Assembly (NCBI RefSeq): GCF_002056795.1
Contig: NZ_CP020104.1
Coordinates: 372,001-436,000 of the forward strand
Reading direction: 5' to 3'
Length of the DNA: 64,000 nt
Origin: Spirosoma aerolatum
GTDB taxonomy: Bacteria; Bacteroidota; Bacteroidia; Cytophagales; Spirosomataceae
Both the position numbers and the translations under genes were made by a program. This document shows positions 25,397 to 33,620 of this stretch, piece by piece. The notes beneath the pieces were generated by a model, which made no database searches, was not told the DNA's origin, and saw nothing but the letters and a program-made list of their open reading frames with translations. The first letter of the stretch is position 1. Every line of letters begins with the position of its first letter.

Positions 25397-27774
25397 CAGA
25401 ATTTAAAATTATAGCTAATTGCCGGAACAATCGGGAAGACTGAATAGCGGAACAGGGCAGTCCGGGAGGGGGTCGTTGCTGTGGCGGCTACGGATTCGAG
25501 TCGGTAAAAGAACGGGTTTCGACGGTTATACAGGTTGTAGGCGCTGAATTCCCAGGTTCGTTCGTGGTGTTTTTTCTGTTTGTGAAATTGGATGCTTACA
25601 TCAAACCGATGATAGGGTTCGGCTCGGAACGTGTTTTTCTGGCTACCATAATCGTCCGAAGTGCGGGGCGTATAAATGAGCGAGTTATCGAGCCGATAGG
25701 TATCATAGCGCCCAACGGGTATAGTCAGGGCATTGCCGGTACCGTATACCCACAGGGCTGATAACGTAATTCGTTTGTTTAGTTCATAAATACCGACCAG
25801 TGAAATATCGTGTCGGCGGTCGTAGCGAGGATAATACGGTTGTCCGCCATTCAGTTCGGCAAACTGCCATTGGGTCCACGAAAGGGTATAGCCCGCCCAG
25901 CCCGAGAAACGCCCCACTTTCTTTTGCAGCAAAAATTCGGCCCCGTACGACCAACCCCTTCCTGCCGTCACATTATCTTCCCAGCGTACGCTGTTCGCAT
26001 TCGTAGGGTCGTTGATGAGTAAAAAGCTGGCGCCTTCCTTGTAGTTGATGATATTGTTCATCTGCTTGTAATACCCTTCAATGGTCAGCGTTAGCCCACT
26101 ATTAGTAAAATCTTTGGCGATGCCAGCGGCTACCTGTTGCGATTGCTGGGGTTTTACCCGGTCGGTGGTAGGTACCCATAAATCGGTAGGCAGACCAATA
26201 CCCGTATTCGATAGCAAGTGAACGTACTGATTCATCAGGGCATACGACGCTTTGACCGATAGATCCGGTTTTAGGGTATAAGCGACCGAAAGGCGGGGTT
26301 CGGGCCGGAGGTAGTTAATATTCTGCCCCCAAAAGTAGCTCAGTCGGACGCCACCATTCAGCCGCCAGCGGGTCGACGGGCGCCAGGTATCCTCCATATA
26401 CACACCCGATTCCAGGACATCAATATTCGTCGCGTTATCGATCGATTGCCGGATGGTGGCATTTTGAAGAACGACCGCACTGGGAGTAAAGCGGTGATAA
26501 ATGCCCTGAATGCCTGCCCGGACAGAGTGCTGAGGGGTTGGGTAAAAATCGAAATCGTACTTGAGCGATAGATCCCGGATGCCCGAATTGTAGAACAGTG
26601 AGTAAACCGCCGTATCCTGTGTACTTTTTTCGACCGACGAAATCTGGAATTTATAATCACTGAAGATCAGCGATAGATTCGAAAACAGCTTCTGATTGAA
26701 CAGGTGATTCCAGCGTAGGGTTCCGGTTGCATTGCCCCAGCGTAGGCCCGTATCCGTATTCAGTACTTTATCGTCGGCATAAAAGCGATCGCGGCCAAAA
26801 TAGCCACTGAGGTAGATTTTGTCTTTGGACGTCAGATCGTAGTTGGCTTTGGCGTTCAGGTCATAGAAGTAATACCCGGCATTCAGTTGACCATTGGTCT
26901 GGGCATTGATGACGGGCGCGCCTACAAAATCAAGATACGTTCGTCGGCCTGAGATCAGAAACGAACCAGAACGCTCGCCCGGCTTTCTATTTTTTGTCAG
27001 CGGTCCCTCCAGAACCAGTCGCGAGGCAATGAGTCCAATGCCGCCCTCACCGTGCAATTTCTCCCGATTCCCATCTTTCATGTTCAGATCGATAACCGAT
27101 GAGAGACGCCCACCATACCGGGCCGGAAACCCGCCTTTTATTAATTCAACACTTTTGATCGCATCGCCATTGAAAACGGAGAAGAACCCGAACAGGTGGT
27201 TGGCATTGTAGACAACCGCATCGTCCAGAATGATCAGGTTTTGATCGGGACCACCCCCGCGCACGTAGATACCGGTTTGTCCTTCGGACCCTTTCTGGAC
27301 GCCAGGCATCAACTGAAGTACTTTGAGTACATCTTTTTCGCCCAGGAAAGCGGTTATTTTCTTGATTTGAGCTACGGGAACGTCAATGGTGCTCATACGT
27401 GGGCTTTCACTCACCTTCTCGACAGTATTGCCTGCCTTTATTTCAACCTCCGACAGTGCCTGACCGGGTGCCAGGAGAATATTCCGGGTCTGATTTGCCC
27501 GCAGGGGTATTGTGTAAGCTACGGTTTCATAACCAACAAATGAATAGGCCAGACGAACGCTATCCTGGGCGGGTAATGTCAGTGAATAAAAGCCGTAGGT
27601 ATTCGTTGTGGTGCCTGTAGTTGTGCCCGGCAAATATACATTGACACCGATCAGGGCCTCCAGACTGCCTGACTCACGCACGTAGCCGCTAACCGTAAAT
27701 CGATTGCCCGACTGGGCGAATAAATGACAGGGAAACAGGAAAAGAATAAGCAGACTTTGGAGACGTACGAGCAT
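25396..27774 (-). CDS. TonB-dependent receptor, second copy
   Basis: 792 residues with the same build as the receptor at 21922: signal peptide, CarboxypepD_reg-like domain (SGYVRESGSLEALIGVNVY), plug (FLGEKDVLKVLQLMPGVQKG, GGGPDQNLIILDDAVVYN) and barrel ending AISYNFKF. Plug and early barrel are nearly identical to the other copy, while extracellular loops diverge, as expected after a tandem duplication followed by change of ligand specificity. Lies in the outer membrane. Head of the second receptor/DUF4249 pair. Confidence 0.93.
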   Translation of the reverse strand: MLVRLQSLLILFLFPCHLFAQSGNRFTVSGYVRESGSLEALIGVNVYLPGTTTGTTTNTYGFYSLTLPAQDSVRLAYSFVGYETVAYTIPLRANQTRNILLAPGQALSEVEIKAGNTVEKVSESPRMSTIDVPVAQIKKITAFLGEKDVLKVLQLMPGVQKGSEGQTGIYVRGGGPDQNLIILDDAVVYNANHLFGFFSVFNGDAIKSVELIKGGFPARYGGRLSSVIDLNMKDGNREKLHGEGGIGLIASRLVLEGPLTKNRKPGERSGSFLISGRRTYLDFVGAPVINAQTNGQLNAGYYFYDLNAKANYDLTSKDKIYLSGYFGRDRFYADDKVLNTDTGLRWGNATGTLRWNHLFNQKLFSNLSLIFSDYKFQISSVEKSTQDTAVYSLFYNSGIRDLSLKYDFDFYPTPQHSVRAGIQGIYHRFTPSAVVLQNATIRQSIDNATNIDVLESGVYMEDTWRPSTRWRLNGGVRLSYFWGQNINYLRPEPRLSVAYTLKPDLSVKASYALMNQYVHLLSNTGIGLPTDLWVPTTDRVKPQQSQQVAAGIAKDFTNSGLTLTIEGYYKQMNNIINYKEGASFLLINDPTNANSVRWEDNVTAGRGWSYGAEFLLQKKVGRFSGWAGYTLSWTQWQFAELNGGQPYYPRYDRRHDISLVGIYELNKRITLSALWVYGTGNALTIPVGRYDTYRLDNSLIYTPRTSDDYGSQKNTFRAEPYHRFDVSIQFHKQKKHHERTWEFSAYNLYNRRNPFFYRLESVAATATTPSRTALFRYSVFPIVPAISYNFKF

Positions 27775-27995
27775 CGACCAGACGACTAAATGAGTAAAGC
27801 GAACAAAATGAGCTAGCGGGCGCTGAGTCTGTAGACTGTAAAACGTTTAGATGGCTAAATTATGTTATACAAGTGAGAAAGAACAGGTGCTTCAACAGAA
27901 TCCATACGGCTGTTTTTTAGTCGATTACTAAACAAAAGAACGGTAAGAACGGTAATACAATCGACGGCACCTGTCGTGTAAAGACCTGAATAGCT

Positions 27996-29336
27996 ATGCT
28001 TACGTTTGATAAACTTTCGCTCAATATACCCGATACGTCAAAACCGCGCGTTGTCATCATTGGGGGCGGCTTTGGTGGTATGAACTTAGCCAAGGCGCTG
28101 CGCGATGCCGATGTGCAGGTGGTGCTTTTCGACAAACAGAATTATAACGGTTTCTGGCCATTGCTGTATCAGGTAGCCACGGCTGGTCTGGAGCCCGACG
28201 CTATTGCTGAACCATTCCGAAAAATGTTTGATGGCTACGACGATTTTCATTATCGGATGGTACGGGTCAGCAAAATTGATCCTGAAACGAAAACGATAAC
28301 TACCCTTATTGGCGACCTGCATTACGATTATCTGGTCATTGCGACAGGGGCCAAGTCTAATTTTTTCGGCAACGAGCAGATTCAGAAATATTCGTTTCCC
28401 CTAAAAACCATCCCCGAAGCCCTCAACGTTCGAAGTCAGTTTTTACAATGTTTTGAACAGGCCAGCGTGACGACTGACCCCGAAGAACGGAAAAGTTTGT
28501 TAACCTTTGTTATTGCTGGGGCTGGACCAACAGGGGTTGAAATGGCTGGTTCTCTGGCCGAGATGCGTAAACATGTGCTTCCCTGCGATTATCCGGGTCT
28601 GAATTTCAGCGAGATGAGCATTATTGTGGTCGAAGGGCTTGGTAAAGTACTGCCTCCCATGTCGGACGAAGCCGGGCAAAAAGCACAACGCTATCTGGAA
28701 GATTTGGGTGTTATTGTTAAACTGAATACGCTGGTTGACTCGTACGATGGTGAAACGGTGACGTTTAAAAGTGGTGAACAAATCAAAACACAAACGCTGG
28801 TCTGGGCGGCTGGTGTAACGGGGGCACTCATGGATGGGATTCCGGCTGATGCGATTGAGAAAGGCCGTATTCTGGTCGACCCGATCAACCGGGTTCAGGG
28901 GCTGACTGATGTATTTGCCATTGGCGATATTGCCTTTATGAAGCTGAAAGACTATCCAAAAGGGCATCCGGGCGTAGCGCAGCCAGCCATTCAACAGGGC
29001 AAACACTTAGCCAAAAACCTGAAACACCTGCTGAAAAACGAGCCAACGACACCTTTCGAATACTTCGACAAAGGTTCACTGGCTATTGTAGGCCGCAGTC
29101 GGGCTGTAGCCGATTTGCCTGGAAAATTACATCTGGGCGGATTTATTGCCTGGATGGCCTGGTTATTCGTGCATATCTGGTATCTGGTTGGTTTCCGCAG
29201 CAAACTGATTGTGTTCAGCAACTGGATCTACCGATTATTCACCTACCAGCGGGGGACACGTATCATTATCCGCCCGTTTGTCCGCAAAGACGATAAAGTA
29301 GGGCAGGAGATCTTAGCGCACAACGAAATGAGCTAA
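27996..29336 (+). CDS. ndh: Type II NADH:quinone oxidoreductase
   Basis: 446 residues. Two Rossmann motifs: VVIIGGGFGGMNLAKAL near residue 19 (FAD) and FVIAGAGPTGVEMAGSLAEM near 170 (NADH), with the NDH-2 hallmark NYNGFWPLLYQVATAGLEP and a C-terminal FAD contact (FAIGDIAF ... QPAIQQGKHLAKNL). The C-terminal region (LGGFIAWMAWLFVHIWYLVG) is hydrophobic and should bind the membrane. It passes electrons from NADH to menaquinone without pumping protons. Cytoplasmic face of the inner membrane. Divergent from the receptor gene at 25396; followed by a hairpin. Confidence 0.9.
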   Translation: MLTFDKLSLNIPDTSKPRVVIIGGGFGGMNLAKALRDADVQVVLFDKQNYNGFWPLLYQVATAGLEPDAIAEPFRKMFDGYDDFHYRMVRVSKIDPETKTITTLIGDLHYDYLVIATGAKSNFFGNEQIQKYSFPLKTIPEALNVRSQFLQCFEQASVTTDPEERKSLLTFVIAGAGPTGVEMAGSLAEMRKHVLPCDYPGLNFSEMSIIVVEGLGKVLPPMSDEAGQKAQRYLEDLGVIVKLNTLVDSYDGETVTFKSGEQIKTQTLVWAAGVTGALMDGIPADAIEKGRILVDPINRVQGLTDVFAIGDIAFMKLKDYPKGHPGVAQPAIQQGKHLAKNLKHLLKNEPTTPFEYFDKGSLAIVGRSRAVADLPGKLHLGGFIAWMAWLFVHIWYLVGFRSKLIVFSNWIYRLFTYQRGTRIIIRPFVRKDDKVGQEILAHNEMS

Positions 29337-29349
29337 AGGCTATTTATAT

Positions 29350-29382
29350 GTGCTCGTCTGCGATTATATCGCGGACGAGCAC
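29350..29382. terminator. 15-bp hairpin between convergent genes
   Basis: GTGCTCGTCTGCGAT (29350-29364) pairs with ATCGCGGACGAGCAC (29368-29382) with one mismatch (a G:U pair in one RNA) and a 3-nt loop. It separates ndh (plus) from the barrel gene (minus). Confidence 0.75.
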
Positions 29383-29388
29383 GAAACA

Positions 29389-30216
29389 CTATCGTTTACC
29401 GAGCGGCAAATTGAACCCAAAGGCATATTTGTATTGCAACGAATAGAAATGATGCGTAGCCAACCCCTGCTGATCGGCACCCAGCCGCGTATTCGTATAA
29501 TCGGCCCAGGCACCTTGCACATCAGTTTGCAGGAAAAAATACCGGAAGATATCCAGTTTTAAACCACCACTCATGGCGGCTACGACACCATGAAAATGGA
29601 ACGGACCCTCTTGCTGATTGCCCAGTATGGTCGAAATGGTGTACGAAATAAGGGCTCCACCGCCAACCTTCCCGATCGCACTCAGTTGAAGATGTTTAGT
29701 TTGCCAGAGTTTATGGCGCTTCACCAGGTTGAGCATCAGGTAATTGTTGCCGTTGGTGTGTTGTAAATGCACAAAATCGGGTGTAACGAGCGTGTCTTTA
29801 TCGATCTGATGGCCCCGTATCTGCCCCTGTACATGGATAACCTGATTGTCGGTCACGATGTATTTCAGGTGGTCCCAGCTTAGTTCAATACCCAGATCGT
29901 GCCTGTCATTGAAGAAATAGCCGAGGTTCATGTCGTACTGGGGAACCGTCAGATTATCGAGCCGATAAAAGTCTTTCATGTCGGCCCGGTCGTGTGCGCT
30001 GGCTTTTATAAACGTAAAATCGTAATTATCAGTGGTTGTATTGCGAAAGTGGATGGTGCTGCGGGAATACGATTCGCGATTATAGCCCCATGTGAAGTAA
30101 AGGCTACCACGCATTTTGCCAAGCTTAACCGTACGTTGGGGAGGTAATGTTTGAGCGAGAACAGGTTGCAACCAGCAACAAAAGACAATACCAGACAGTA
30201 GAGCTTTAAGGTCCAT
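29389..30216 (-). CDS. Outer-membrane barrel-like protein, unknown
   Basis: 275 residues from ATG 30216 (MDLKALLSGIVFCCW...); an ATG at 30225 adds three residues. Signal peptide, then alternating strands with aromatic residues (GSLYFTWGYNRESYSRSTIH, DMNLGYFFNDRHDLGIELSW, YSLQYKYAFGFNLPLGKR) as in small outer-membrane barrels of Bacteroidota. The C-terminal strand does not end in a classical aromatic residue. No enzyme motif. Convergent with ndh. Confidence 0.65.
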   Translation of the reverse strand: MDLKALLSGIVFCCWLQPVLAQTLPPQRTVKLGKMRGSLYFTWGYNRESYSRSTIHFRNTTTDNYDFTFIKASAHDRADMKDFYRLDNLTVPQYDMNLGYFFNDRHDLGIELSWDHLKYIVTDNQVIHVQGQIRGHQIDKDTLVTPDFVHLQHTNGNNYLMLNLVKRHKLWQTKHLQLSAIGKVGGGALISYTISTILGNQQEGPFHFHGVVAAMSGGLKLDIFRYFFLQTDVQGAWADYTNTRLGADQQGLATHHFYSLQYKYAFGFNLPLGKR

Positions 30217-30323
30217 GAAGTACAATTACGGTATAGTGAATGGCGGTTACCTAAACGTAGGTAGGAAACACATGATACAAAAGACGTATTGCCCGTATAA
30301 AGTTCCCTAAACACCTACAAATG

Positions 30324-30357
30324 AAAAGGTAGCCACATTGATCAGTGACTACCTTTT
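30324..30357. terminator. Terminator of the small Tyr/His/Pro-rich lipoprotein gene
   Basis: AAAAGGTAG and CTACCTTTT (30324-30332, 30349-30357) pair, with an inner CAC/GTG stem. On the minus strand it follows the stop at 30384. Confidence 0.75.
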
Positions 30358-30383
30358 TATTTGTACTGCATAAACTAGTCAAA

Positions 30384-30575
30384 TTACCATCCAGGGCGTC
30401 CATACCCCCAGTTGCCACCATAAGGCCGAGGGGGTGGGGGAGGAGTATGGTGACGGTGGTATCCGTAATGACGACCTGTATTATACGCCGGTCTGCTATA
30501 GTATGTAGTGCAGCTACTGACCGTCAGAGCCAGCATAAGAGCTGTTATGTATCCAAACCATTTTAACGTTTTCAT
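30384..30575 (-). CDS. Small Tyr/His/Pro/Gly-rich lipoprotein
   Basis: 63 residues. Signal peptide with the lipobox VSSC (Cys about residue 22), then an unusual low-complexity tail with YYSRPAYNTGRHYGYHRHHT, a run of five prolines and GNWGYGRPGW. No domain is recognisable. The His-rich segment could bind metal. A clean signal peptide, its own terminator and a free-standing position make it a real gene despite its size. Outer-membrane-anchored by inference. Confidence 0.65.
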   Translation of the reverse strand: MKTLKWFGYITALMLALTVSSCTTYYSRPAYNTGRHYGYHRHHTPPPPPRPYGGNWGYGRPGW

Positions 30576-30749
30576 AGCTTTACATCCTTTTTTTGTAAAA
30601 TCATTGGTTGGATCATGCGCTGACGAAATCGATTAAGGTCTCCTCATTAATCTTTGGTTAAAGTTGTCGGGACAACAGGGATTAACGTCGATAACCAAAC
30701 GTTTGTCGCATATTCGCGTTTTGTAATTAATCGTTTGACATTTACGTCC

Positions 30750-32885
30750 ATGCGTTATCTAACCTTGCGTACCTTTGTACTGGCAAATGCCCTGGTTTTT
30801 CTGGCCGCTTCGTTGCCTGCTCAATCCATATCTGACACCACTAAAGGAGGGCCGCTCGATTTGGGCAAGATGTGGACGTTTGATAATCCACCTTCCGACT
30901 TTTTTCAGAAAACATACAACTTCAAAGCCGATCAGCAATGGTTCGATGAAGCACGACTCGCTTCGCTGCGATTTGCCGATTACTGCTCGGCCTCGTTTGT
31001 GTCGGCCAATGGTCTGGTCATGACCAATCACCACTGTGCCCGCGAGTCAGGAACGGGCGTTACGCGTAAAGGCGAAGACCTGAATGCGACCGGATTCTGG
31101 GCAAAAACAGCAGCCGAAGAGCGAAAAGTAGACGGTTTGTTCGTCGATCAGTTGGTGAAAATTGAGGACATCACCAAACGTGTGCAGGACGCGATGAATA
31201 CTGCCAATTCGGAGCAGGCACAGTTGCAGGCTCGTGAACAGGTATTTTCCGACATTAAGCAGGAATACAATCAGAAAGAAGGCTGGAAAGGGCTGGAACT
31301 GCAAACCATTACGTTCTACAACGGAGGTCGGTACTCGCTCTACGGGTTCAAACGGTATACGGACGTCCGGCTGGTGTTCATGCCTGAATTGCAGCTTGGC
31401 TTTTTCGGTGGAGATTACGACAATTTTACGTACCCTCGCTACGCCCTCGACTGCTCGTTTTTCCGGGTATATGATAATGGTAAGCCACTGCAAACCGCGC
31501 ATTATTTTAAGTTTAACCCCAACGGCGTCCGGGATGGTGAACCCATTTTTGTGATTGGGAACCCCGGCCATACCGAACGACTCAAAACTGTTGCCGAACT
31601 CGAATTTGACCGCGATTTACAAACCCCGGCTACGATTCAACTGCTTCGTAATCGTTCGGCCGCGTTGCAGGCTTACAATGCAACGGCCAAAAGCGACAGC
31701 GTACTGAACGAAATTTTTAGCCTGGAGAATAGTCTGAAAGCTTATGGCGGTCAGCTCGAAGGGTTACGTGATGCGAGCCTTCTGAGCCGGAAGGCTGTTT
31801 TTGAAAATCAGTTTAAGGCAGCCGCAAAAGCCAAAAACCTTCCTGCCGACCAATTGAAAACCTGGGATGAGATCGCGTCGAATACGGCTCAGCTTCGAAG
31901 TGTATTCAAGGATGCCAGCTACCTCGGTCCTAGCGAACAGACCATGGGTGAACTGATGACCTTTGCTAATCTGGTAACTCAATTCAGCGAGATTCTGGCA
32001 ACCCGGCCACAGGACGCCGAGCGCGCAAGACCATTGATGGTAGTACCCACCATAAAGAATCTGACGCTGGACCAGGCGTATCTGGCAGCTCATCTTTCGG
32101 AAGCGCAACAGGCCCTGGGCAACGATGACCCGTATATAAAATTAGCCTTGACCGGCCCCGATGGTAAATCCCGAACACCGAAGGAAGCAGCCGCTTACCT
32201 GTTCAAAAACACAAAACTGCTGGATCCGGCTTTTATTAGTGAGTTAGCTACGCGTCCGAATGCGGCTGCGGCTTCAAATGATCCCATGCTGGCACTGGCG
32301 AAGATTGGATTCCCACGTTATCGGACAGCCGCCCTTCAGGCCCGGCAAATCAGTCAGCGTCAGGAAGTGTTGCGGGGCCAGTTGGGTCGAATGCTGTACG
32401 ATGTGTACGGAACGGCGGTACCTCCCGACGCTACCTTCTCGCTTCGAATCAACGATGGAGTGGTTAAATCGTATAATTACAACGGTACAAAAGCCCCGAT
32501 TATGACCACTTTTGCCGGGCTTTACGACCGTAACTACTCGTTTGGCGACAAAGCGCCCTGGGATTTACCTACCCGCTGGAAAACCCCGCCGATGGAGTTG
32601 CTCAAACAGCCCATGTGCTTTATTTCGACCAACGATATTATTGGTGGTAATTCAGGTAGCCCGATGATTAATAAAAACCGGGAAGCAGTTGGACTGGCGT
32701 TCGATGGCAATATGGAAAGCCTTCCGGGTGAGTTTATTTTCGTACCGGATGCTAACCGGACCATATCCGTACATACTGGAGGCATTGTTGCCGCCCTCAA
32801 GTACATCTACAAAGCCGACCGACTGGTGAGTGAACTGGCAGGTACAGGCGTATCCTCAAAACCAGCAACGGCCAAAAAGAAATAA
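30750..32885 (+). CDS. S46-family dipeptidyl-peptidase (DPP7-like)
   Basis: 711 residues from ATG 30750, which opens a clean signal peptide (MRYLTLRTFVLANALVFLAA); a TTG at 30654 adds 32 residues of no value. Chymotrypsin-like S46 fold: the His region TNHHC (residues 92-96), the Asp in GGDYDNFTYPRYA, and Ser635 in GGNSGSP. The residue 18 after the Ser is Gly653 (LAFDGN), as in P. gingivalis DPP7; DPP11 has Arg there. So preference for hydrophobic/aliphatic P1 residues is predicted rather than Asp/Glu. Periplasmic; releases dipeptides from oligopeptides, alongside the S9 peptidase at 33621. Confidence 0.93.
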   Translation: MRYLTLRTFVLANALVFLAASLPAQSISDTTKGGPLDLGKMWTFDNPPSDFFQKTYNFKADQQWFDEARLASLRFADYCSASFVSANGLVMTNHHCARESGTGVTRKGEDLNATGFWAKTAAEERKVDGLFVDQLVKIEDITKRVQDAMNTANSEQAQLQAREQVFSDIKQEYNQKEGWKGLELQTITFYNGGRYSLYGFKRYTDVRLVFMPELQLGFFGGDYDNFTYPRYALDCSFFRVYDNGKPLQTAHYFKFNPNGVRDGEPIFVIGNPGHTERLKTVAELEFDRDLQTPATIQLLRNRSAALQAYNATAKSDSVLNEIFSLENSLKAYGGQLEGLRDASLLSRKAVFENQFKAAAKAKNLPADQLKTWDEIASNTAQLRSVFKDASYLGPSEQTMGELMTFANLVTQFSEILATRPQDAERARPLMVVPTIKNLTLDQAYLAAHLSEAQQALGNDDPYIKLALTGPDGKSRTPKEAAAYLFKNTKLLDPAFISELATRPNAAAASNDPMLALAKIGFPRYRTAALQARQISQRQEVLRGQLGRMLYDVYGTAVPPDATFSLRINDGVVKSYNYNGTKAPIMTTFAGLYDRNYSFGDKAPWDLPTRWKTPPMELLKQPMCFISTNDIIGGNSGSPMINKNREAVGLAFDGNMESLPGEFIFVPDANRTISVHTGGIVAALKYIYKADRLVSELAGTGVSSKPATAKKK

Positions 32886-32928
32886 AGCTTCTTGGTGTCA
32901 TAGCTGAAAAGATATAGAAAACGGTTGA

Positions 32929-33002
32929 GTGCGACCCCGATGGGGTCGAAGGTTTATAACGGTAATTGTTTCTATAGACATTCGACCCCATCGGGGTCGT
33001 AC
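32929..33002. repeat. Nested GACCCC palindrome pair
   Basis: 22-nt arms at 32929-32950 and 32981-33002 pair with one mismatch. Each arm is itself a palindrome (CGACCCC-GAT-GGGGTCG), so the DNA or RNA can fold either as one long stem or as two small hairpins. Lies downstream of the S46 gene. Confidence 0.85.
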
Positions 33003-33031
33003 CATTGATGTTAACGTAAACTTAGCCATGT

Positions 33032-33066
33032 AAACTCCCCGAAAGTTTAGTACTTTCGGGGAGTTT
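33032..33066. terminator. 15-bp perfect hairpin
   Basis: AAACTCCCCGAAAGT (33032-33046) pairs with ACTTTCGGGGAGTTT (33052-33066) around TTAGT. Second element after the S46 gene and just upstream of the DinB start at 33092. Confidence 0.8.
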
Positions 33067-33091
33067 GTGTTTTAACCGTTCCAACCTGACT

Positions 33092-33613
33092 ATGACTAAG
33101 TCTGAAATTCCGGTAATGCCCGATTTTTTCGACCGGTATATCAACCTGGCCGATAACGTTTTTCTGATTGATGCCCTCACACAATCGGCTTCGTTCGAAA
33201 GTCTGATTCCGGCCTATAAGCTCGAAGCGCTTGGTGACCGTCGGTATGCACCGGGTAAGTGGATGGTAACCGACATCCTGCAGCACATTATCGACAATGA
33301 GCGCATTATGACCTACCGAGCGCTTCGATTTGCTCGTAACGACAAGACCGAACTACCCGGTTATGACGAAGAACTGTTTGGCCAAACCGCCAACGGTAGC
33401 CGTCGAACCGTTGCCGATTTGTATGAAGAATATGCCCTGGTGCGGCAGTCGAGTATTGCCCTCTTCAAGAGTTTTGATAATGAAATGCTCCTCAGAACGG
33501 GCATTTGCTTCCACCGGACCATATCCGTAGTGGCGCTGGGGTTCGTGCTGGTCGGCCATGCGAAACACCACGTCAACATTATCCGCGAACGCTATTTACC
33601 GCTACTTTCATAA
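33092..33613 (+). CDS. DinB-family protein
   Basis: 173 residues from ATG 33092. Four-helix DinB/DUF664-type fold: WMVTDILQHIIDNERIM (first metal His) and VGHAKHHVNIIRERYL near the C-terminus (further His) make a likely metal site. DinB-fold proteins include metal-dependent thiol transferases; the reaction of this one is unknown. No signal peptide. The gene ends 7 bp before the ATG of the S9 peptidase gene and may be co-transcribed with it. Confidence 0.85.
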   Translation: MTKSEIPVMPDFFDRYINLADNVFLIDALTQSASFESLIPAYKLEALGDRRYAPGKWMVTDILQHIIDNERIMTYRALRFARNDKTELPGYDEELFGQTANGSRRTVADLYEEYALVRQSSIALFKSFDNEMLLRTGICFHRTISVVALGFVLVGHAKHHVNIIRERYLPLLS

Positions 33614-33620
33614 ACAAACT

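Noticed and set aside
30654..30749. TTG start adding 32 residues to the S46 peptidase
   Set aside because: The ATG at 30750 begins directly with a clean signal peptide, so the extension would block export.
33558..33620. Extended start of the S9 peptidase inside the DinB gene
   Set aside because: The signal peptide starts at 33621; the upstream part is out-of-frame DinB sequence.
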